From an uncultured Burkholderiales bacterium (GTDB lineage: Bacteria > Pseudomonadota > Gammaproteobacteria > Burkholderiales > Burkholderiaceae), in the NCBI GenBank assembly GCA_946480465.1, contig CAMLJY010000007.1:87010-151009 (forward strand): a DNA stretch of 64,000 bases, given 5' to 3'. Positions 18,705 to 29,225 of the stretch are shown here, one piece after another. Position numbers and translations under genes: made by a program. Under the pieces are notes generated by a model. It was given only the letters and a program-made list of their open reading frames with translations, ran no database searches and was not told the origin of the DNA. Each line of letters starts with the position of its first letter. The first letter of the stretch is position 1.

Positions 18705-18980
18705 GTGCAGGATGACGGCAGAGTCGCGCCTCCGCTCGGCCAACCAGTCCGAAGAACCAAGCCGGCGCGTTTCTCGGCCACGCCGCTGGCCGAGGCGGCG
18801 CAGCGCATCGGCCGCTACCGCTGCCAGCCGGTGCACATGGCGCCGGAGGTGTCCGCGCTGCCGGTGAGTGGCGAAGTGCGCATCGCCCAGGCCGACGAAT
18901 GGCTTCGCCTGCTGCCGCGGCTGGCCCCGGTGCAGGTGTGTCCGGGACCCGACGGGTCGCTGTACCTGGGCCCGCGCTGA
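18705..18980 (+). pseudogene. FecR-family anti-sigma regulator, C-terminal fragment
   Basis: The frame ending at 18980 encodes ARFSATPLAEAAQRIGRY, VSGEVRIAQADEWLRLLPRL and PDGSLYLG, which is the C-terminal, receptor-contacting part of FecR-like regulators. The N-terminal cytoplasmic and membrane parts, about 250 residues, and the FecI sigma-factor gene that normally precedes are missing. Repeat copy A lies directly upstream, so the loss probably came with that rearrangement. A TonB receptor gene follows, the normal order for a FecI-FecR-receptor system. Confidence 0.65.
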
Positions 18981-19120
18981 GCGGGCGGGTCCACGGCTCA
19001 GCCAGGCGGCCCTCGGAACGGCTGCCCGCGCCCACGCAGATTCCTGCGGGACATCGCCGCGCCGTTCGTCTTGCTGGATGGAAGCCCCTCCATCCATCCG
19101 AACCCGAAGGACACGCTGAC

Positions 19121-21504
19121 GTGAAGCGCTCTGCACGCCACACCCAATTCCGCCGCCATGCCCTGGCCCTGTCCGTCCCGGCCCTGCATGCGGCCCAGGC
19201 CTGCGCCGCTGGCCGTTGAACTACCGACCCAGGCGCTCGACCGCTCGCTGGCGCAGCCGGCCCGCCAGGCCGGGCTGCAGTTGCTGATGCCCCTGATGCC
19301 GTGTACCAGCGCGAAGCGCCCGCCGTGCGCGGCACGCTGGAGCTGCCGCAAGCGCTGGAGCAACTGCTGCGCGGCAGCGGCCTGCGCGGCCGCGTCGAAG
19401 GCGGCACGCTGCTGGTCGAGCGCCTGCCCGCGGCTGTCCGGCAGACCACCCAGCCCACCATGCTGCCCGCGGTGCGGGCCAAGGCTGCCCGCATCGACGG
19501 CTCGGCCAGCACCGCCTACCGCGCCCGCAGCGCCGCAGCCGGCATGCTGGGCGGCAAGGCGGTGAAGGACACGCCCTACAGCATCGAGGTCCACCCGCGC
19601 GACCTGCTGGACAACCTGCAGGCCCGCTCGCTGGCCGACGTGACCAAGGGCGACGCCTCGATCAGCCTGGCTTCCGGCAACCTGGTGACCGAGAACAACT
19701 CGCTGGCCATCCGAGGCATCAGCCCCGACTTTTACACCGGCCGCAAGATCGACGGCCTGAACGCCCGTGTGCGCGCCGACGACCTGCCGCTGGAGCACTT
19801 CGAGCGGGTCGAGATCCTGAAGGGCGCCGGCGGCTTCCTGTACGGCTTCGGCGCGCCGGGCGGCGTGGTCAACCACGTGCTCAAGCGGGCCGGCGAAGCG
19901 CCCGTGCGCACGCTGAGCGCCCAGGTGATGGACAGCGGCCTGGCCCTGCTGCACGGCGACCTGGGCGGCCGCTTCGGCGAAGGCGGCGCCTTCGGCTACC
20001 GCGCCAACCTGGTCCATGAAGCGGGCGACACCTACATCGATGTCGGCGAGTCGCGCCGCCGCTCCGCCTCGGTGGCACTGGACTGGCGACTGGCACCGGG
20101 CCTGGCGTGGCGCATCGACGCGCTGGGCGGCCGCATGAGCGCGACGGCGGCTACTGGGCGCTGACGTCCAATGCCGATGGCAGCGCCGACGACTGGACGG
20201 TCGCCGCGCCGCCGGCGCCCATCCCCGGCGGCCGCCGGCTGGCGCCGGCCTTCACCCGCTACGCCTCGCGCCACGAAACCTACGGAACGGACCTGCGCTG
20301 GCAGTTCGCCGGCAACTGGACGCTGCGGGTCGCGCACCGCGCGTCCGAGAACGGCCGCCGGTTCCTCGCGCCCATCCTCTTCGCCTGCGCGCAGGGCGAC
20401 TATGCGATGAGCTTCTGGAACTATGCCAACCGCTTCGAAAGCCGGCAGACGCAGGCGGTGCTGGCCGGGCGGGTGGCGACCGGGCCGGTCGCGACCGGGC
20501 CGGTCATGCACGAGCTGAGCGTCGGCGCTTCGCACACCCGCACCCGGGGTTCCAATTCCCAGCCCACGGAATCGGCGACCGCCGGCAGCGGCAACCTCGC
20601 CCACCCGGTCGAGATCGCCAACCCCTTCGCCCGCACCCTGGGCTTCGGCGACGTCAACGCCGAATACGACCGCGTGCGCCAGCGCGAGGTGTTCGTCTCC
20701 GACACCCTGCGCCTGGGCAGCGACTGGAACCTGATCGCCGGGCTGCGGCGCGGCCACCTGAAGAACACGCACGCCGGCTATGCCGAGGCCGCCACCACGC
20801 CGACCGTGGCGGTGGTGTTCCGTCCTGCGGCCGGCGTCTCGCCTTACGCCAGCTACCTGGAAGCGCTGGAAGAGGGCGCCAATGCGCCCGTGACGGCGGT
20901 GAATGCCGGCCAGGTGTTCGGGCCGCTGGTGAGCAAGCAGCATGAGCTGGGCGCGAAGGCCGAAGGGCTCGACTGGGGCGCCACGGCGGCGTTGTTCCGG
21001 CTGCGGCAGGGCCTGACCTACACCACGCCGGACAACGTGTTCACGCAGGACGGCCAGGCGCGCTACCAGGGCGCCGAACTATCGGCCAAAGTGCGCGTCA
21101 ACCCGCGCTGGCTGTTCAACGCCAGCGCGATGTGGCTGGACGCGCGCAGCCGCAGGACCAGCGGCGGCACGCTGGACGGCAAGCGCATCCACGGCCTGGC
21201 ACGCGGGCAGTCCAGCGTCCATGCCGAGTACCGCCTCGGCGGCCTGCCGCTGACCCTCACGGCCGGCCTTCGCCACATCGGCCAGTGTCCGCTCGATGCG
21301 CACAACCGCTGGCAGGTGGGCGCGGTGTCGCTGATCGAGGCCGGTGCCCGGCTGGAAGCCGCCTGGTGGGGCCGGCCGGTGACCTTGCGGCTGAACGTCG
21401 ACAACCAGGCCGCCAAGGCCTACTGGGTGACGCAGGCCTCGTCGAACTACCTGGTGCCGGGGGCGCCGCGCACCGTCAAGCCGGGCCTGCAGATGGACTT
21501 CTGA
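19121..21504 (+). pseudogene. TonB-dependent siderophore receptor with N-terminal signalling domain, frameshifted
   Basis: Pieces of one receptor are spread over three frames. A GTG at 19121 gives a signal peptide (ALALSVPALHAAQACAA). After a shift near 19205 comes an STN-like signalling domain start (ELPTQALDRSLAQPARQAGL), then a shift near 19290 restores the frame through GTLELPQALEQLLRGSGL, the plug (NSLAIRGISPDF, RVEILKGAGGFLYG) and early barrel. A third shift near 20150 moves to the frame that reads to a C-terminal MDF (VKPGLQMDF). Three shifts make function unlikely unless they are sequence errors. The FecA-like STN domain fits the FecR fragment upstream. Confidence 0.8.
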
Positions 21505-21738
21505 CGGCGCTCGCTCCTGCTCGGGCACTCAGGTGTGCGCTCAGGTGGCCACCAAGGGCACGAACAGGTAGACCGCCATCACGACGGCGGCCACCAGCTG
21601 CCAGTCGAACAGGGCGCGCAGGTCGGTGTCTCGCGGGCTTCCTGTGGGAACCTGCCTGCGCATCGCCGAGGACCTCCGTTCCCTCGCGACGCATGCATCG
21701 ATATGATGCACACGCTGACGTACACACATGGGCGAATC

Positions 21739-22002
21739 ATGGCAGCGATGACAACCCGGGTTTTCAACAATGGCAACAGCCAGGCCGTGCGCATTCCGGC
21801 CGAGTTCAGGCTGGACACCGACAGCGTGCGCATCTCTCGCAACGAAGACGGCGACCTGGTGCTGCACCCACTGCGCGCCAAGCGTGGCGCCGCCTTGATG
21901 CAAGCGCTGCGGGCCTTGCGCGAAGCGGACGATGCGTTCGTCGCCGCGCTGGAGGCGGACCGGGACGCCGCCCTGCCGGTGCAGGAGCGCGAAGCGCTGT
22001 GA
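21739..22002 (+). CDS. vapB: AbrB/VapB-type antitoxin
   Basis: An 87-residue protein with a swapped-hairpin AbrB-like DNA-binding domain: TTRVFNNGNSQAVRIPAEF at residues 5-23 is the standard VapB N-terminus. The C-terminal acidic and Ala-rich tail should bind the toxin. Start ATG 21739 is chosen over upstream in-frame codons because homology begins there; ATG 21748 is an alternative. The 4-base overlap with the toxin start fits a coupled toxin-antitoxin operon. Confidence 0.88.
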   Translation: MAAMTTRVFNNGNSQAVRIPAEFRLDTDSVRISRNEDGDLVLHPLRAKRGAALMQALRALREADDAFVAALEADRDAALPVQEREAL

Positions 22003-22421
22003 TCTACCTGCTCGACACCAACATCCTGATCTACCTGATCAAAAACCAGCCGCCTGGGGTGGCCGAACGCATTGATGGGCTGTCGGAGGACGACAGCCTC
22101 TGTATGTCGTTCATCACCTGGGCGGAATTGCTCAAGGGGGCCGAGCGCAGCACGCGCAAGGCCGAGGTGCTGAACCGATTGGAGTCGCTGGCGCGCCAGG
22201 TGCCGGTGCGCTACCCGGCCGGCCCGCGCATCTGCCGCCACTACGCCGAGCAGGCCACGCGGCTGAAGGATGCCGGCACGCCCATCGGCGCCAACGACCT
22301 GTGGATCGCCTGCCACGCGCTGGCGGAGGACGCCACGGTGGTCACGCACAACGTGCGCGATTTCGGGCGGGTGTCCGGCCTGCGCGTCGAAGACTGGTCG
22401 GAGCCCTCGCCGGATCCCTGA
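21999..22421 (+). CDS. vapC: PIN-domain toxin VapC
   Basis: A 140-residue PIN-domain ribonuclease starting at a GTG that overlaps the vapB stop. The acidic residues of the active site are visible: YLLDTNILIYLIK (Asp at residue 5), WAELLKGAE (Glu near 43) and GANDLWIACHAL followed by VTHNVRDF. It should be an RNase neutralised by VapB. Sitting between two TonB receptor genes in a repeat-flanked region, it may help keep the islet. Confidence 0.9.
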   Translation: MIYLLDTNILIYLIKNQPPGVAERIDGLSEDDSLCMSFITWAELLKGAERSTRKAEVLNRLESLARQVPVRYPAGPRICRHYAEQATRLKDAGTPIGANDLWIACHALAEDATVVTHNVRDFGRVSGLRVEDWSEPSPDP

Positions 22422-22494
22422 ATCGTCTGACCACGATCCGTCTCGTCCGGACGGCCCGGAAAAACACATCGCCAAGCTGGTCGGTGTTCCGTCG

Positions 22495-24672
22495 TCAGTA
22501 CGTCCATCGCACCGTCACCGACCCGTTGCGCGGCGCGCCGTGGAAGGTCTGGCCCGGCCACATCAGGCTGTTCAGGTACTTCTCGTTGGTGGCGTTCTCC
22601 AGCTTGGCGGTCGCGCTGAGCTGGCGCGTCAGTTCGTAGGTGGCCGCCAGGTCGAGCAAGGCATAGGCCGCCTGGCGCGTGATCACGCTGCCGTCGCTGC
22701 GCTGGTAGTCGCTTTGCCACTTGAGGCTCGCGCCGAGCTTGAGCGCGGGCAGCGCGGGCACGCGCCAGCTCGTGCTCAGGCGCAGCGTCCGGCGCGGCAC
22801 GTAGGTGCGCACGGGCGTGCCGTCGGGCGCCTGGATGCGCAGCTGCGTGTAGCCGCCGCTGGCCTCCCAGCCCGGCGCCAGCGTGCCGGCGATGTCGAGC
22901 TCGAAGCCGGTGGAGGTGGCGTCGATGCCGCGGTAGTAGGTGCGGCTGGTCGCCGCGTCGAAACCTGCGGATTCGGCGGTGTTGTCCTGCTTCACCCGAA
23001 ATACCGCCAACGACCCATTGAGCCGGCCATTCATCCACTCGCCTTTCACGCCCAGTTCGGCATTGCTGCCCTTGATCGGCGGCAGGACGTGGCCGGCCCG
23101 ATCGGTCTGGTGCTGCGGGTTGTAGGTGGCGCCGTGGCTGCCGTACAGCGAGTGATGGCGGTCGAGCGTCCAGGTGGCGCCGAGGTACGGCGTGAGCTCG
23201 GTCTCGCGGTAGTCGTGCGCGGTGCCGTACTGGATGCCGCGGCTGGTGGCGCGCGTGACAGTGGCGCCCGTGATGAGCTCGAGCGCATCGGTGGCGTCCC
23301 AGCGCGCCACGGCGTACAGCGAGCTTCGGCGGTTGCTGAAGTCGGCAAAGCCGGTCTGGCCGCCGTCGAAGGCCGGCCGCGGGAAGCTGCCGGCGAGCAT
23401 CTGGCTTTCGGTCAGCGGCTGCATGCCGTCGTCGTCGCTCGAGCGCAGGTGGTTGTCGCTCTTGCCGGCGTTGGTGCCCAGCACCAGTTCATGCCGCCGG
23501 CCCCCCAGGGTGAAGGGACCACGGACGTGCACATCGGCGATCAGCTGCTTTTCGATGTGGCCGTACTTCGAGGGCCAGGTCTGCAGGCCGGCGCCGGTGG
23601 CGCGCTCCGGCTTGCCCATCACGAAGAACAGCTCGGCGTCCGACTCCAGCACGCGCCGCGTCAGCACCGCCTTGGCCTGCCAGCCGCCGCTCAGGCGCCG
23701 CGTGAGCTCGGCGAAGGTCTGCGTGTCGTCGGTGTTCCAGTAGGCCCAGCGCGGTGCCGAGCTGGCCGACACCGGGTAGGCGGTCGGCGTGCCGTCGCCG
23801 TGGAACAGGGGCAGCGCGCCCCACATCACGCCCTGGGGCCGGTTGTGCTGCGCCGAGTGGCCCAGCGCGAGCGTGGTGCCGGACGCGACATCGAATTCCA
23901 CGATGCCGCCGTACAGGTGCTTGGCGAGCGAGTAGCGGTCGAGGTACGAATCGCCGTCCTGGCTGGCCGCGGTGAAGCGGCCCCGCACGCTGCCGGCGGC
24001 GTTGAGCGGGCCGGCGACATCAGCGTCCAGGCGCCGCTTGTCCCACGAGCCGGTGGTGAGCGCCGCGCTGGCCTGGAAGGCGGGGGTGGGGCGCTTGCGC
24101 ACGAAGTTGACGGTGGCCGAGGGGTTGCCGGTGGACGACATCAGCCCGTTGGCGCCGCGCAGCACTTCGACGCGGTCGTAGAGGGCGGTGTCGAGGTTGC
24201 CGATCTGGTCGCCGGTGGCGAACGGCAGGCCGATGCCGTCGAGCTGGAAGTTGGAGACCTCGAAGCCGCGCACCGAGAAGTAGCTGCGGTCGGGCTCCAC
24301 GCGCTCGACGTTCACGCCGGTCACGCCGGCGAGCAGGTCGTTGACGTCGTTGAGGACGAAGTCGTCGATCAGCGTGCGTGGCACGACGCTGATCGACTGG
24401 GGCGTCTCGCGCAGCGAGAGGTCGAGCTTGGTGGCGGTGCTGGCCGAGCGCGCGCCGTACTGGCCGGTGCCTTCGGTGGCGCGGTCGCGCCGGGCGCTCG
24501 CCTTCACCACCGGCATCGTCGTTTCGGCGGCGGCGTCCGGGGCCGTCGGTGGTGCGGCCTGGGCGTGCAGGGCGGCGAGCAGATGCGCGGCCAGCGCCAT
24601 GGGCCGGAACAGCGGACATGCGCCGCGACGTGTAGCTGACACGAGACTTCCTTCTGGGGTTGGGCGCATCAC
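22495..24672 (-). CDS. TonB-dependent siderophore receptor
   Basis: An outer-membrane receptor of about 725 residues with a signal sequence near residues 25-40 (ALAAHLLAALHAQAA). The plug includes SLRETPQSISVVPRTLIDDF, YFSVRGFEVSNFQLDGIGL and DRVEVLRGANGLMSSTGNPS. The barrel ends in RNGSVTVRWTY with an aromatic terminus. It resembles the FhuE/FpvA class for ferric hydroxamate or pyoverdine-like siderophores. No STN signalling domain is seen. It lies on the minus strand after another receptor gene at 24858-27068. Confidence 0.9.
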   Translation of the reverse strand: MMRPTPEGSLVSATRRGACPLFRPMALAAHLLAALHAQAAPPTAPDAAAETTMPVVKASARRDRATEGTGQYGARSASTATKLDLSLRETPQSISVVPRTLIDDFVLNDVNDLLAGVTGVNVERVEPDRSYFSVRGFEVSNFQLDGIGLPFATGDQIGNLDTALYDRVEVLRGANGLMSSTGNPSATVNFVRKRPTPAFQASAALTTGSWDKRRLDADVAGPLNAAGSVRGRFTAASQDGDSYLDRYSLAKHLYGGIVEFDVASGTTLALGHSAQHNRPQGVMWGALPLFHGDGTPTAYPVSASSAPRWAYWNTDDTQTFAELTRRLSGGWQAKAVLTRRVLESDAELFFVMGKPERATGAGLQTWPSKYGHIEKQLIADVHVRGPFTLGGRRHELVLGTNAGKSDNHLRSSDDDGMQPLTESQMLAGSFPRPAFDGGQTGFADFSNRRSSLYAVARWDATDALELITGATVTRATSRGIQYGTAHDYRETELTPYLGATWTLDRHHSLYGSHGATYNPQHQTDRAGHVLPPIKGSNAELGVKGEWMNGRLNGSLAVFRVKQDNTAESAGFDAATSRTYYRGIDATSTGFELDIAGTLAPGWEASGGYTQLRIQAPDGTPVRTYVPRRTLRLSTSWRVPALPALKLGASLKWQSDYQRSDGSVITRQAAYALLDLAATYELTRQLSATAKLENATNEKYLNSLMWPGQTFHGAPRNGSVTVRWTY

Positions 24673-24857
24673 GGCGCCATGGATGTGCTGTGGGTTTTGG
24701 GCGACGCGGACGCTGCGTTCCCGGCCGTACTGGGTGATGGGGGGCGCCGCCAGCCAGCTTCAGCGTTGCGGCTCGCTGGCGAAGCCGGTCTGGCCCAGGC
24801 CGGCGCGGCACGCACTGGCCAGCGTCTCGGCCAGGGGCAGGGTGGTCATGGCCACGC

Positions 24858-27068
24858 TCACCAGCGGTAATGCGCCGACAGCGTGGCCTTGCGGCGCTGG
24901 CCGAACCAGCAGTCGCCGCGCGACAGGCAGGTGGCCAGGTAGTCCTTGTCGGTGAGGTTGTTGACGTTGAGCGCGAAGCGCCACGGGCCGCTGTCGTAGG
25001 ACGCCATGGCATCGGCCAGCGTCACCGAAGGCACGAAGACCTGGCCGGTGCCGTCGCCGACGCGGCCGACGTGGCGCACGCCGGCCCCGGCGCGCAGCCC
25101 CGGTAGCAGCCAGCCCAGCCGGTGCACCGCCCACAGCGAAGCGCTGTGCTCGGGGATGCTGCCCAGCTGCTCGCCGGCGGACAGCTGGCCGCCCCAGCCA
25201 TCGGCGTTGGCGCGGGCGCGGGTGTAGGTGTAGCTGCCCAGCAGCTCCCAGCGCGCGGTGTCGGCCTTCAGCTCGGCCTCCAGGCCCTTCACGCGGGCCT
25301 TGCCGATCTGCACGCTGCGGCCCACCTGCTGCGGGTCGGGCGTCAGGCGGTTGGTCTCTTCCAGCGCATAGACCGAGACGGTGGCCTGCACCGGCCGGCG
25401 GTCCCACTTCAGGCCGAGTTCCACCTGCTTGCCGCGCTTGGGGCGGTAGGAGCGGCCCTCGGCATCGGTGCCGGCCACCGGGTTGAAAGACTCGGAATAG
25501 CTGGCGTAGGGCGACACACCCGGCAGCACCTCGTAGACCGCCCCGAGGTTGACGGAGGTGGCGGATGTGCGTTCGGTGGGGCTGCCGACCGAGGTGGTGC
25601 GCACCGTGTCGCGGCGCAAGCCGACGCGCACGCTCACTTTGTCCGTCAGCTTCAACTGGTCCTGAAGCAGCATGCCGAAGCGCCGCACTCGGCTGTCCGT
25701 GGGCTGCGCGTCGGCGGCCAGCGCGGGTTCCGGAAAGCTGCCGTACACCGGCGCGTAGACGTTAAGCGGCGTCGCCGCCTCTTCGGTGGAGAACTGGCGC
25801 GAGTCGTGGCGCACGCCGTCGATGCCGAAGAGCAGCGTGTGCGCCACGCCGCCGGTGCGCAGCCTGCCTTCCAGCAGCGCCTCGGCGGTGGTGATGCGCA
25901 CCTGGTCGTCGTAGACGTAGTACAGCCGGTTCATGTGGCGGCCGTTCGGGTCGGCCGCGCCGCTGGCGTCGACGAAGCCGTCCCACCAGGCGGCGTACAT
26001 CGACTTCATCACCCCGTCCACCCGGTCGTGCCGCAGCTGCTGGCGCAGGCGCCAGCTGTCGTTCAGGCCCAGGTCGATGGACCAGCCGGCGCGCCGGCGC
26101 GTGCCGCCGTAACGGTCCCAGGCCGGCTCGCCGATGAACAGGTCGCTGGGGATGCGGCCGTGCGGCGCGTCCTGCAGCGTGCCGGCCAGGCCCAGGAAGG
26201 CGTTGGTGTTGCCGCTGCGGTCGCGCTGGTGTTCGGCGTACACGGTCACCGCGTCGCCGTTGCGCCGGCGCCAGGTGAGCGAGGGCGCGAGCAGCGTGCG
26301 TTCATCGTCGGCATGCCGCACCTGCGTGCCGGTGTCGCGGCCCAGCGCCACCAGGCGGTACAACCAGCGGCCGCCAGCGTCGATCGGGCCGGTCAGGTCG
26401 GCCTGCAGTTCCTTGTGCGCATGGCTGCCCAGCACCACGCCGATCTCGTGCGCGGCCAGCGGCTGCGGCCGCTTCGACACCAGGTTGACGACGCCGCCGG
26501 GGTCGTTGGCGCCGGCGATGATGGACGACGGGCCGCGCAGCACCTCGATGCGCTCGTGCGCGTAGGGCTCGGTGCGCACGATGCCCCACCAGCCGGACAG
26601 CGGCAGGCGCATGCCGTCGAGCAGCAGCGTCGATTCCTCGCTGCCGCGCAGGCCGAACCAGTCGCCGCGGTTGTCGATGCCATACACCTCGTGCCGCACG
26701 CCGGCGCTGTAGCGCAGGGCCTCCTGCAGGTTGGCCGAGCCCTGGTCCTTGACCTGGTCGGCGGTGATCACGGTGACCGCCTGCGGCACCTCGTTCAGCG
26801 GCGTGTCGGTCTTGGTGGCGGTGGCGCTGCGGCGCGCCACGTAGCCCGGCACCGGCGAGGTGGCGGTCTCCTTCGTGCCCGTGGCGGTGGCGCGGATGAC
26901 GGGCAGCACGGTTTCGGGCGCGGAAGCGGCGGGCTGCGGCGCAGGCGGGGCGGCCGGTCCAGTGGACCGGGCGTGAGACGCGGCCGGTGCCACTGCAAGC
27001 AGGGCGGCGGAGGCGAGGAGCCAGTGTCGGCGTCGAGGATCAGGAATGCGCATGGACCGCGGAGTCAT
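24858..27068 (-). CDS. TonB-dependent siderophore receptor
   Basis: A 736-residue receptor; an alternative Met at 27053 shortens it by five. The signal sequence is LLASAALLAVAPAASHARS, followed by a Pro/Ala linker. The plug reads PLNEVPQAVTVITADQVKDQ, RGDWFGLRGSEESTLLLDGM and RIEVLRGPSSIIAGANDPGG. The barrel ends in FGQRRKATLSAHYRW. It has the features of ferric-siderophore (FhuA/FhuE-like) receptors. About 185 bases separate it from the next receptor gene; that spacer holds only a possible 29-codon frame of unknown value. Confidence 0.9.
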   Translation of the reverse strand: MTPRSMRIPDPRRRHWLLASAALLAVAPAASHARSTGPAAPPAPQPAASAPETVLPVIRATATGTKETATSPVPGYVARRSATATKTDTPLNEVPQAVTVITADQVKDQGSANLQEALRYSAGVRHEVYGIDNRGDWFGLRGSEESTLLLDGMRLPLSGWWGIVRTEPYAHERIEVLRGPSSIIAGANDPGGVVNLVSKRPQPLAAHEIGVVLGSHAHKELQADLTGPIDAGGRWLYRLVALGRDTGTQVRHADDERTLLAPSLTWRRRNGDAVTVYAEHQRDRSGNTNAFLGLAGTLQDAPHGRIPSDLFIGEPAWDRYGGTRRRAGWSIDLGLNDSWRLRQQLRHDRVDGVMKSMYAAWWDGFVDASGAADPNGRHMNRLYYVYDDQVRITTAEALLEGRLRTGGVAHTLLFGIDGVRHDSRQFSTEEAATPLNVYAPVYGSFPEPALAADAQPTDSRVRRFGMLLQDQLKLTDKVSVRVGLRRDTVRTTSVGSPTERTSATSVNLGAVYEVLPGVSPYASYSESFNPVAGTDAEGRSYRPKRGKQVELGLKWDRRPVQATVSVYALEETNRLTPDPQQVGRSVQIGKARVKGLEAELKADTARWELLGSYTYTRARANADGWGGQLSAGEQLGSIPEHSASLWAVHRLGWLLPGLRAGAGVRHVGRVGDGTGQVFVPSVTLADAMASYDSGPWRFALNVNNLTDKDYLATCLSRGDCWFGQRRKATLSAHYRW

Positions 27069-27250
27069 GGGTGGAAGTGGGGGTCAGGGTCTGGTCAGGG
27101 GCAGCTGTTTGCAGGTGGCCTTGGTCGCACCGATATGCAGTTAGGAACTGGGGACGCGGCGCCACCGGGGCAGAGCGTTCACGGGCTCTGGTGATCGGTG
27201 CGCCCGGCCTTGGCGGACGGGCCTGGTGCACGGGCCCTGATGCCTGGGCC

Positions 27251-27499
27251 CTAGTGCAAGGGCGGCGTGCCGCCCGGCAGCGCCCCGGGCAGCGCTGCGG
27301 CGGCGGGGCCGCCGTCCATGCGGCGCTGCGCCTGTGCCAGCAGGGCCCGCAGCTCCCGGAAGGCGACCGGTTCGAAGCGCAGGCTCACGTATTGCACGGT
27401 GATGGTGACCACGCCGCACGGGCAGACGCTGACGGCGCCCAGCTCGTTGCGGGCCAAGGTCAGGCCGGGGCCGTGGTCGGGGGATTCGTCGGAATGCAT
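27251..27499 (-). CDS. Small conserved-looking protein downstream of hemin gene
   Basis: An 82-residue protein from ATG 27499. The central part, VSVCPCGVVTITVQYVSLRF, then AFRELRALLAQAQRRM, looks like a structured domain with a CPCG motif that could bind metal. I do not recognise the family. It overlaps nothing and ends 18 bases before the hemin-factor gene's end on the same strand, so it is probably co-transcribed with the heme/iron genes. Confidence 0.5.
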   Translation of the reverse strand: MHSDESPDHGPGLTLARNELGAVSVCPCGVVTITVQYVSLRFEPVAFRELRALLAQAQRRMDGGPAAAALPGALPGGTPPLH

Positions 27500-27516
27500 G
27501 GCGTCGGTCCGGTTCT

Positions 27517-28600
27517 TCAAGGGGCACACGGCTCGGCCTCGGGGCTCAGGGCGTCCAGCAGGCAGCGCCATTCGCAGCGCTCGGACTGCCCGGGCTGGCG
27601 TTCGCCCGAAAAGGTGGCGATGGCCTGGCCGTCGGCGTCGAACAGCTCCAGCGAATGCACCAGCCCCTCGCAGCCCGGCTTCTTCACCAGCCAGGCGTGG
27701 GCGATGCAGTCCTCGCGCAGGTGCAGGGTGAAGCCGGCTTCGCGCACGCGCAGCCACGGGCCCATGACGTCGATGCGCCTGACCGGGCCGGCATGGGTCT
27801 GGACCGTGCCGCGGTTCGCGACGCTGACGACGATGGGCGTGCCGTCCTGCGCGGCGCGCGCCCAGCACGTCGTGCGCGGTGGCCGGCGGCATCCCGGCCG
27901 CGTAGCCCCGGGGTGCCAACCGCAGGGCCTGCAAGGACGACAGCGCGAAGCGGCTGAGCAGGTCCGGGAAGTCGTGCGGGTCGTGCATCGATGTCCAGGC
28001 GGCGCCGAAAGCGCGCACGTCCACCTCGGCGTCCGGCCGTTCGTCGGCGCAATGCGCGGCAGGCGCCAGGTCGATGTCGCAGCCCAGCGCCGGCGCGGCG
28101 AAGGCATCGACGATGGCGAACCATGCCGCGACCCGGCTCTGCAGGCCGAGCACGACCTCGTGCGTGGCGTCGCCCTGGCCATCGAAGAACTGCAGCGCGC
28201 GCCGCAGCGTGCCATCGGCCAGCCGCTGCTCGACCGCGAAGCCGAACGCCCAGTGCTCGTAGGCGGCGCGCAGGTCGATGGCACCCCCGAGCACCAGGCC
28301 CAGGTTGCCGATGGCGGCGGTGCGCGTGTACACGCCCGGCTTCTCGATGGTGCAGGCGCCGTTGCTGGTCAGGGCGGTCACCGGGCCCAGCGCCTCGAGC
28401 GTGGCGACCAGGCGCGGCCATTCGGCGCGCAGCCGGCGCGCCTTCAGCGGGGACTCGGCGGGGTGGAAAGGCTCGCCATGCGCCGCGATCACCTCGGCTT
28501 CGCTCAGGCCGAGCGTGCGCGCCGCTTCCCGGCGCTGCGCGGGCGTTGCCGGCTGCGCTTCGCGCAGGGCGGCGCGGATGGCTGCGGGTGGTCGTCTCAT
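27517..28600 (-). pseudogene. hmuS: Hemin-degrading factor (HmuS/HemS-like), frameshifted
   Basis: From ATG 28600 the frame encodes the first HemS domain: RTLGLSEAEVIAAHGE, GPVTALTSNGACTIEKPGVY, then VLGLQSRVAAWFAIVDAF. Near 27865, after MPPATAHDVLGA, the reading moves to another frame and continues with DGTPIVVSVANRGTVQTHAG, IDVMGPWLRVREAGFTLHLR and ELFDADGQAIATFSGER, ending at 27517. The two halves together make a full-length protein of about 360 residues that would bind and break down heme. A single shift could be a recent mutation or a sequence error. Confidence 0.8.
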
Positions 28601-29225
28601 CGGCCGCCCCGATAGCTTGTTACGTACGTGTCCGTCGCTGCAGGGAGCCCGTTGCGGGCGCCTTGAAGTTCGCCGATCGGGGCGGGGCGCGCGGTCGTGT
28701 TGTCGGTCCAGTGGTGCACAGCGTGTCCTGAAGAGGCTGGGGCACGTGCTGGCGCGCGGCTGGCTGGTGCGACGCGGCGGTCGGGCGCCGGTGGGGATGG
28801 TGTGTAGTGTAATGCGAATGAGTCGCATTAATTCGGCGGGTCACGCCGGCTGGCCGCGAAGGCCGCGAGCCACGGCGACAGCCCGGCACCGAGCCCGAGC
28901 TGCATCGCGTCTGCGGCTGGGGCAGTTCGCTCGGTCACGGACGTTTGCCGCTCCCGGCCCGGCCGGCTGGAGCCGGTGCCTGTGCCGGAACCGGTGCCGG
29001 CCCCTCGGCTCGGATCGGCGCGGGCGGGGATCCGGGGTCCAAGGGCGGCGTGGGTTCGGAGGCACCACGGCTGCCTCGGCGCAGCGCTGACAGTCGCACC
29101 GGGGCGGTGTCGCCGCAGCCGCACAGGCAGCGGATGGCCGTGGATCGGGCATCTCGCCTGGCGCGGAGGGAGAGGTGTGTCATGTGAACGGGCGTGAAGC
29201 CATCGGGCACCGGCGAGGCGCCGTG
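28601..29225. other. Gene-poor stretch upstream of the hemin gene
   Basis: About 620 bases with no gene I can support. Open frames on the minus strand are Pro/Arg/Ala-rich and look like products of high GC content. It contains the Fur-box-like palindrome at 28810-28830 and so is at least partly the control region of the minus-strand heme gene. A minus-strand frame beginning near 29183 (MTHLSLRARRDARST) could be a small protein but has no family resemblance. Confidence 0.5.
28810..28830. promoter_or_regulatory. Fur-box-like palindrome
   Basis: TAATGCGA-ATGAG-TCGCATTA, a perfect 8-bp inverted repeat around 5 bases. The core AATGCGAATGA matches Fur-operator variants known from betaproteobacteria, where GCGAAT replaces the GATAAT of the E. 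coli consensus. It lies about 210 bases upstream of the hemin-degrading gene and is almost identical to the site at 31757-31775. Iron-repressed control is the likely role. Confidence 0.7.

Noticed and set aside
21541..21640. Minus-strand tail reading TDLRALFDWQLVAAVVMAVY, possibly the end of a membrane protein
   Set aside because: Only about 30 codons with one hydrophobic helix are visible and no start or family can be assigned; it may be a decayed gene end.
24762..24851. Minus-strand 29-codon frame starting MTTLPLAETLASACRAGL between two receptor genes
   Set aside because: Too short and without a clear ribosome binding site or known family; kept only as a remark.
22270..27194. Very long plus-strand open frames (over 600 codons) opposite the TonB receptor genes
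   Set aside because: They lie wholly antisense to well-conserved receptors, and their translations are low-complexity Val/Ala/Gly/His-rich without homology.
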